This document shows, in pieces, positions 31,281 through 33,238 of a stretch of 33,238 bases of DNA. The DNA is from Candidatus Intestinimonas stercorigallinarum. Lineage in GTDB: Bacteria > Bacillota > Clostridia > Oscillospirales > Oscillospiraceae. The stretch lies in NCBI GenBank assembly GCA_019115345.1, contig DXDV01000228.1, positions 1 through 33,238 of the forward strand. Reading direction: 5' to 3'. Each line of letters starts with the position of its first letter. Within the stretch, counting starts at the first letter, position 1. The notes under the pieces are model-generated. The model saw only the letters and a list, made by a program, of their open reading frames with translations. It did no database searches and was not told the DNA's origin. The translations under genes and the position numbers were made by a program.

Positions 31281-31309
31281 ATATTATCATCCCCGCCCGG
31301 CGGTGTCAA
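31281..31309 (-). promoter_or_regulatory. Promoter of the T-box cysE-cysS operon
   Basis: On the minus strand a perfect TTGACA and TAATAT are 17 bases apart. An alternative TATACT box three bases downstream would have a 20-base spacer. Transcription begins near 31274. Confidence 0.7.
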
Positions 31310-31347
31310 GTCCCGCCCCCGCCCGGGCCCGGCCAAACTTTTGCCGG

Positions 31348-31375
31348 CCCGAGCCACCCCTTGACCCGGCTCGGG
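31348..31375 (-). terminator. Hairpin after the unknown 378-residue gene
   Basis: CCCGAGCC and GGCTCGGG flank a 12-base loop, 36 bases after the stop codon. There is no T-run, so it is only a possible terminator. Confidence 0.35.
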
Positions 31376-31411
31376 CGGTCTATGGCAAGCCCGGCATTCC
31401 TGCCGGCCGGC

Positions 31412-32548
31412 CTACCAAAGCCGCAGGCGGCGAAACGCGCCGCAGCCCATGCTGCCGTAAGAGCGGTCCTCCGCAGCGGCAGAAATGACGTCCCGAAAGG
31501 CATGCCAGGGGTGAGGGCCGTAGCAGTCGGCATCCGCCGAACCGCATCGGGCAATGGTTCCTTCCCCCATGGCGGAATAGACCTTCTCGATCTCCCACTG
31601 CGCCGGCATGGAGAACACCACATTGCCCAGGGGATCAAAGCCGAAAAAGAAAAACACACAGTCTGAGTACCGCCGGAGGAAGGCCCGCTCGATCCGAAAT
31701 CCCTGGAGGGCAAGTTCCGCTTCCAAGCCGTTCCATGGCACATCGGCACGGAAGAACACCGGGGATGTCCGGAAGGGACCTAGGCGGTGATATTGCGCGT
31801 AGTCATCCAAATAGAGACAGACCACGCCGGAATAAGCATTGAGCAGATGGCGGAGATCCTCCAGGTCCGCGGCATAGGCATCGCTGAAGGTTCGCCCGGC
31901 ATGGGTATCCGTGAACCGTAGGACTGCGGAGCGTGGACTGGAAGGGAGGGTCTGATAGATCTCGGGGGAGAACAGAAGCTCCGGCTCCAAAAAGATGTAG
32001 AGAACATTGCGCTCCGAACGGAAAATAGGGGGCTCATTCGTATGAAGCTCGAAACGGGGCTCCAGGGCGCCGGGAATGACGCAGTCGGACAGGGAGAGGC
32101 GGAAGGAAGTCTCCAGATTCTCCGCCGTAGGCGCGGGATAGGGCGCGGCACTGAGGCGCTGGAGATTGCCCAGCAGGAGAGCCTGAAGCATGGGCCTGGA
32201 CGGAAAGGCGGCGGCCATCCGCCGGAAGAACCGTTTCATGGACCGGGTGGAAAGCGGCGTGCAGGAGAGCCCAGCCTCCCTGGCCAGACGCTTCTCGGTG
32301 ATGCATTCCGGTGGATCACGTTGGAGCAGGGAGGAGAACGCCTGGAGGAGGAGCGCCAGACGGTGATCGGGGTAAACGTCCTCCGGGCGGGAGAGCATGA
32401 GGGACTGAAGCTGCGGAAGGCGCTCAAAGCCGCAGTCCAGCAGCGGGGCCGCCTCAATTTCGGCAGCCATGAGAAAGAGGCGGTCCGGGAAGATCGGACA
32501 TCGGGCGGCCAGGTCGTATTGGCGGAGAATGGGCTCCAGGCGCTCCAT
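31412..32548 (-). CDS. Unknown 378-residue protein
   Basis: The frame is open over 1.1 kb, but the ATG has no clear binding site, and the true start may be at the internal Met near residue 27. The N-terminal third is helical (LDCGFERLPQLQSLMLSR; EKRLAREAGLSCTPLSTRSM may be a helix-turn-helix-like segment). The C-terminal two thirds look beta-rich (RNVLYIFLEPELLFSPEIYQ, SGVVCLYLDDYAQYHRLGPF, DCVFFFFGFDPLGNVVFSMP). No known family or motif was recognised. Its codons are less strongly G/C-ending than the neighbours, with more A/T-ending Phe, Ile and Arg codons, which may indicate recent acquisition. A CAACTGGCAGTTG palindrome (about 32583-32596) lies upstream. Confidence 0.6.
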   Translation of the reverse strand: MERLEPILRQYDLAARCPIFPDRLFLMAAEIEAAPLLDCGFERLPQLQSLMLSRPEDVYPDHRLALLLQAFSSLLQRDPPECITEKRLAREAGLSCTPLSTRSMKRFFRRMAAAFPSRPMLQALLLGNLQRLSAAPYPAPTAENLETSFRLSLSDCVIPGALEPRFELHTNEPPIFRSERNVLYIFLEPELLFSPEIYQTLPSSPRSAVLRFTDTHAGRTFSDAYAADLEDLRHLLNAYSGVVCLYLDDYAQYHRLGPFRTSPVFFRADVPWNGLEAELALQGFRIERAFLRRYSDCVFFFFGFDPLGNVVFSMPAQWEIEKVYSAMGEGTIARCGSADADCYGPHPWHAFRDVISAAAEDRSYGSMGCGAFRRLRLW

Positions 32549-32664
32549 ATGGTAGCGGCTGTATCGCAGTTTCTGAATTTAGCGCAACTGCCAGTTGACC
32601 GTGGCGCGCACATACCTTATGCTGGTCATGCTTTTGGTTTTGTTGCACACCTCAATTTTCAGCA

Positions 32665-32714
32665 AAAAGGAGAGCTTTGGAACCCCTAAAGAGGGGTTCT
32701 AAAGCTCTCCTTTT
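32665..32714 (-). terminator. Terminator of the EF-G-like gene
   Basis: AAAAGGAGAGCTTTGGAACCCC pairs almost perfectly with GGGGTTCTAAAGCTCTCCTTTT around TAAAGA, with one G-U. On the minus strand it is followed by TTTTTGC. It is 62 bases after the EF-G stop codon and shields the downstream unknown gene. Confidence 0.85.
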
Positions 32715-32775
32715 GTTGATGGGCTTATTTTGCAACGCGCCCCCCGAGGAAGCCCCTCCGGGAAACGTGGGTATC

Positions 32776-33238
32776 TTACTCGGCGTCCTGCATGGCCTTG
32801 GCCGCCTCGATGGCCTTCTCCTGGGCGGCAGGAGGGGCTTCCTCGTAGCGGACGAAGTGATAGGTGAAGGAGCCTCTGGACTGGGTGATGGAGCGCAGGT
32901 CGATGGCGTAGGAGGTCATCTCGCCCATGGGGACCTCGGCCTCCACGATCTGGTTGCCGTCGTGGTCGGGATTCATGCCCATGATGCGGCCCCGGCGCTT
33001 GTTGAGGTCGCCGATGACGTCGCCCATGTAGCTGTCGGGGATGGTGACCTTCAGCTCGCCGATGGGCTCCAGCAGCACCGGGTTGGCCTGGGCCAGGGCG
33101 GCCTTGTAGGCCAGCTGGGCGGCCGTCTTGAAGGCCATTTCGGAGGAGTCCACGGGGTGGTAGGAGCCATCGTACAGGGTGGCCTTCAGGTACACCACGG
33201 GATAACCCGCCAGCACGCCGTGCTGGACGGCCTCCCGG
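32776..33238 (-). CDS. EF-G-like translation factor, C-terminal part (partial)
   Basis: The coding frame runs off the right edge. The ORF-track start at 33216 is only an internal GTG. The visible 153 residues cover domain IV-V of [58 protein letters not shown] and [18 protein letters not shown] drives ribosome translocation with GTP. The sequence, including [13 protein letters not shown] and the insert MNPDHDGNQ, looks more like the second EF-G-type paralogue (FusA2-like) of Clostridia than the main fusA product of the rpsL-rpsG cluster. The G domain is outside the window, so this is uncertain. Confidence 0.88.
   Translation of the reverse strand, partial: REAVQHGVLAGYPVVYLKATLYDGSYHPVDSSEMAFKTAAQLAYKAALAQANPVLLEPIGELKVTIPDSYMGDVIGDLNKRRGRIMGMNPDHDGNQIVEAEVPMGEMTSYAIDLRSITQSRGSFTYHFVRYEEAPPAAQEKAIEAAKAMQDAE

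Noticed and set aside
31049-31488. Small plus-strand ORFs over the T-box leader
   Set aside because: They are antisense to a recognised RNA leader and show no binding site or typical codon use.

Overview
The window reads as a chromosomal segment of a GC-rich member of the Firmicutes, most likely an Oscillospiraceae/Flavonifractor-type gut Clostridium. This is inferred from a Firmicutes gene set (T-box leader, Mini-ribonuclease III, RqcH, the TIGR03960/TIGR03936 radical SAM pair, HD-GYP plus DUF5317, an FHA-FtsW fusion) written in strongly G/C-ending codons. No rRNA, tRNA, CRISPR array, insertion sequence or prophage gene was seen. Most genes are on the minus strand. Many starts are TTG or GTG, or lie well inside the longest ORF. 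They were chosen by Shine-Dalgarno sequences and by promoters upstream.

Layout. 1-1.75 kb (minus): an S-layer-homology exported protein followed by a 60-residue Cys/Gly-rich microprotein, with a strong promoter and several hairpins. 1.8-4.4 kb (minus): the overlapping radical SAM/DUF2344 pair. 4.4-9 kb: a small unknown gene (minus), then on plus an XRE/S24-like regulator and a wall-synthesis pair, an FHA-FtsW/RodA/SpoVE fusion overlapping a penicillin-binding transpeptidase. 8.97-9.5 kb holds a probable frameshifted gene remnant. 9.5-12.4 kb (minus): a MarR regulator, a long inverted repeat, a DUF1538 membrane protein and a translationally coupled tandem PII-like protein. 12.4-14.3 kb (minus): uridine phosphorylase and a family-2 glycosyltransferase. 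14.6-15.3 kb (plus): an exported or anchored unknown protein.

15.4-19.9 kb (minus) is a two-component/ABC transporter locus of the lantibiotic or bacitracin resistance type, in the order zinc-ribbon membrane protein, response regulator, ATPase, two paralogous permeases, histidine kinase. Upstream are rqcH and mrnC (19.9-21.9 kb) and an unknown protein. 22.7-25.6 kb (plus) is a four-gene unit: an unknown soluble protein, a 27-residue membrane peptide, a membrane HD-GYP phosphodiesterase and a DUF5317 protein. 25.6-28.9 kb carries a divergent MATE exporter and M20 amidohydrolase, bracketed by two inverted copies of a hairpin-rich intergenic repeat. 28.9-31.3 kb (minus) is a cysE-cysS operon behind a cysteine-type T-box leader. 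The right end has an unrecognised 378-residue protein and the C-terminal part of an EF-G-like factor.

The loci most worth following up are the DUF1538/tandem-PII unit, the microprotein-containing HD-GYP unit, the zinc-ribbon protein coupled to the response regulator, and the modular intergenic repeat.
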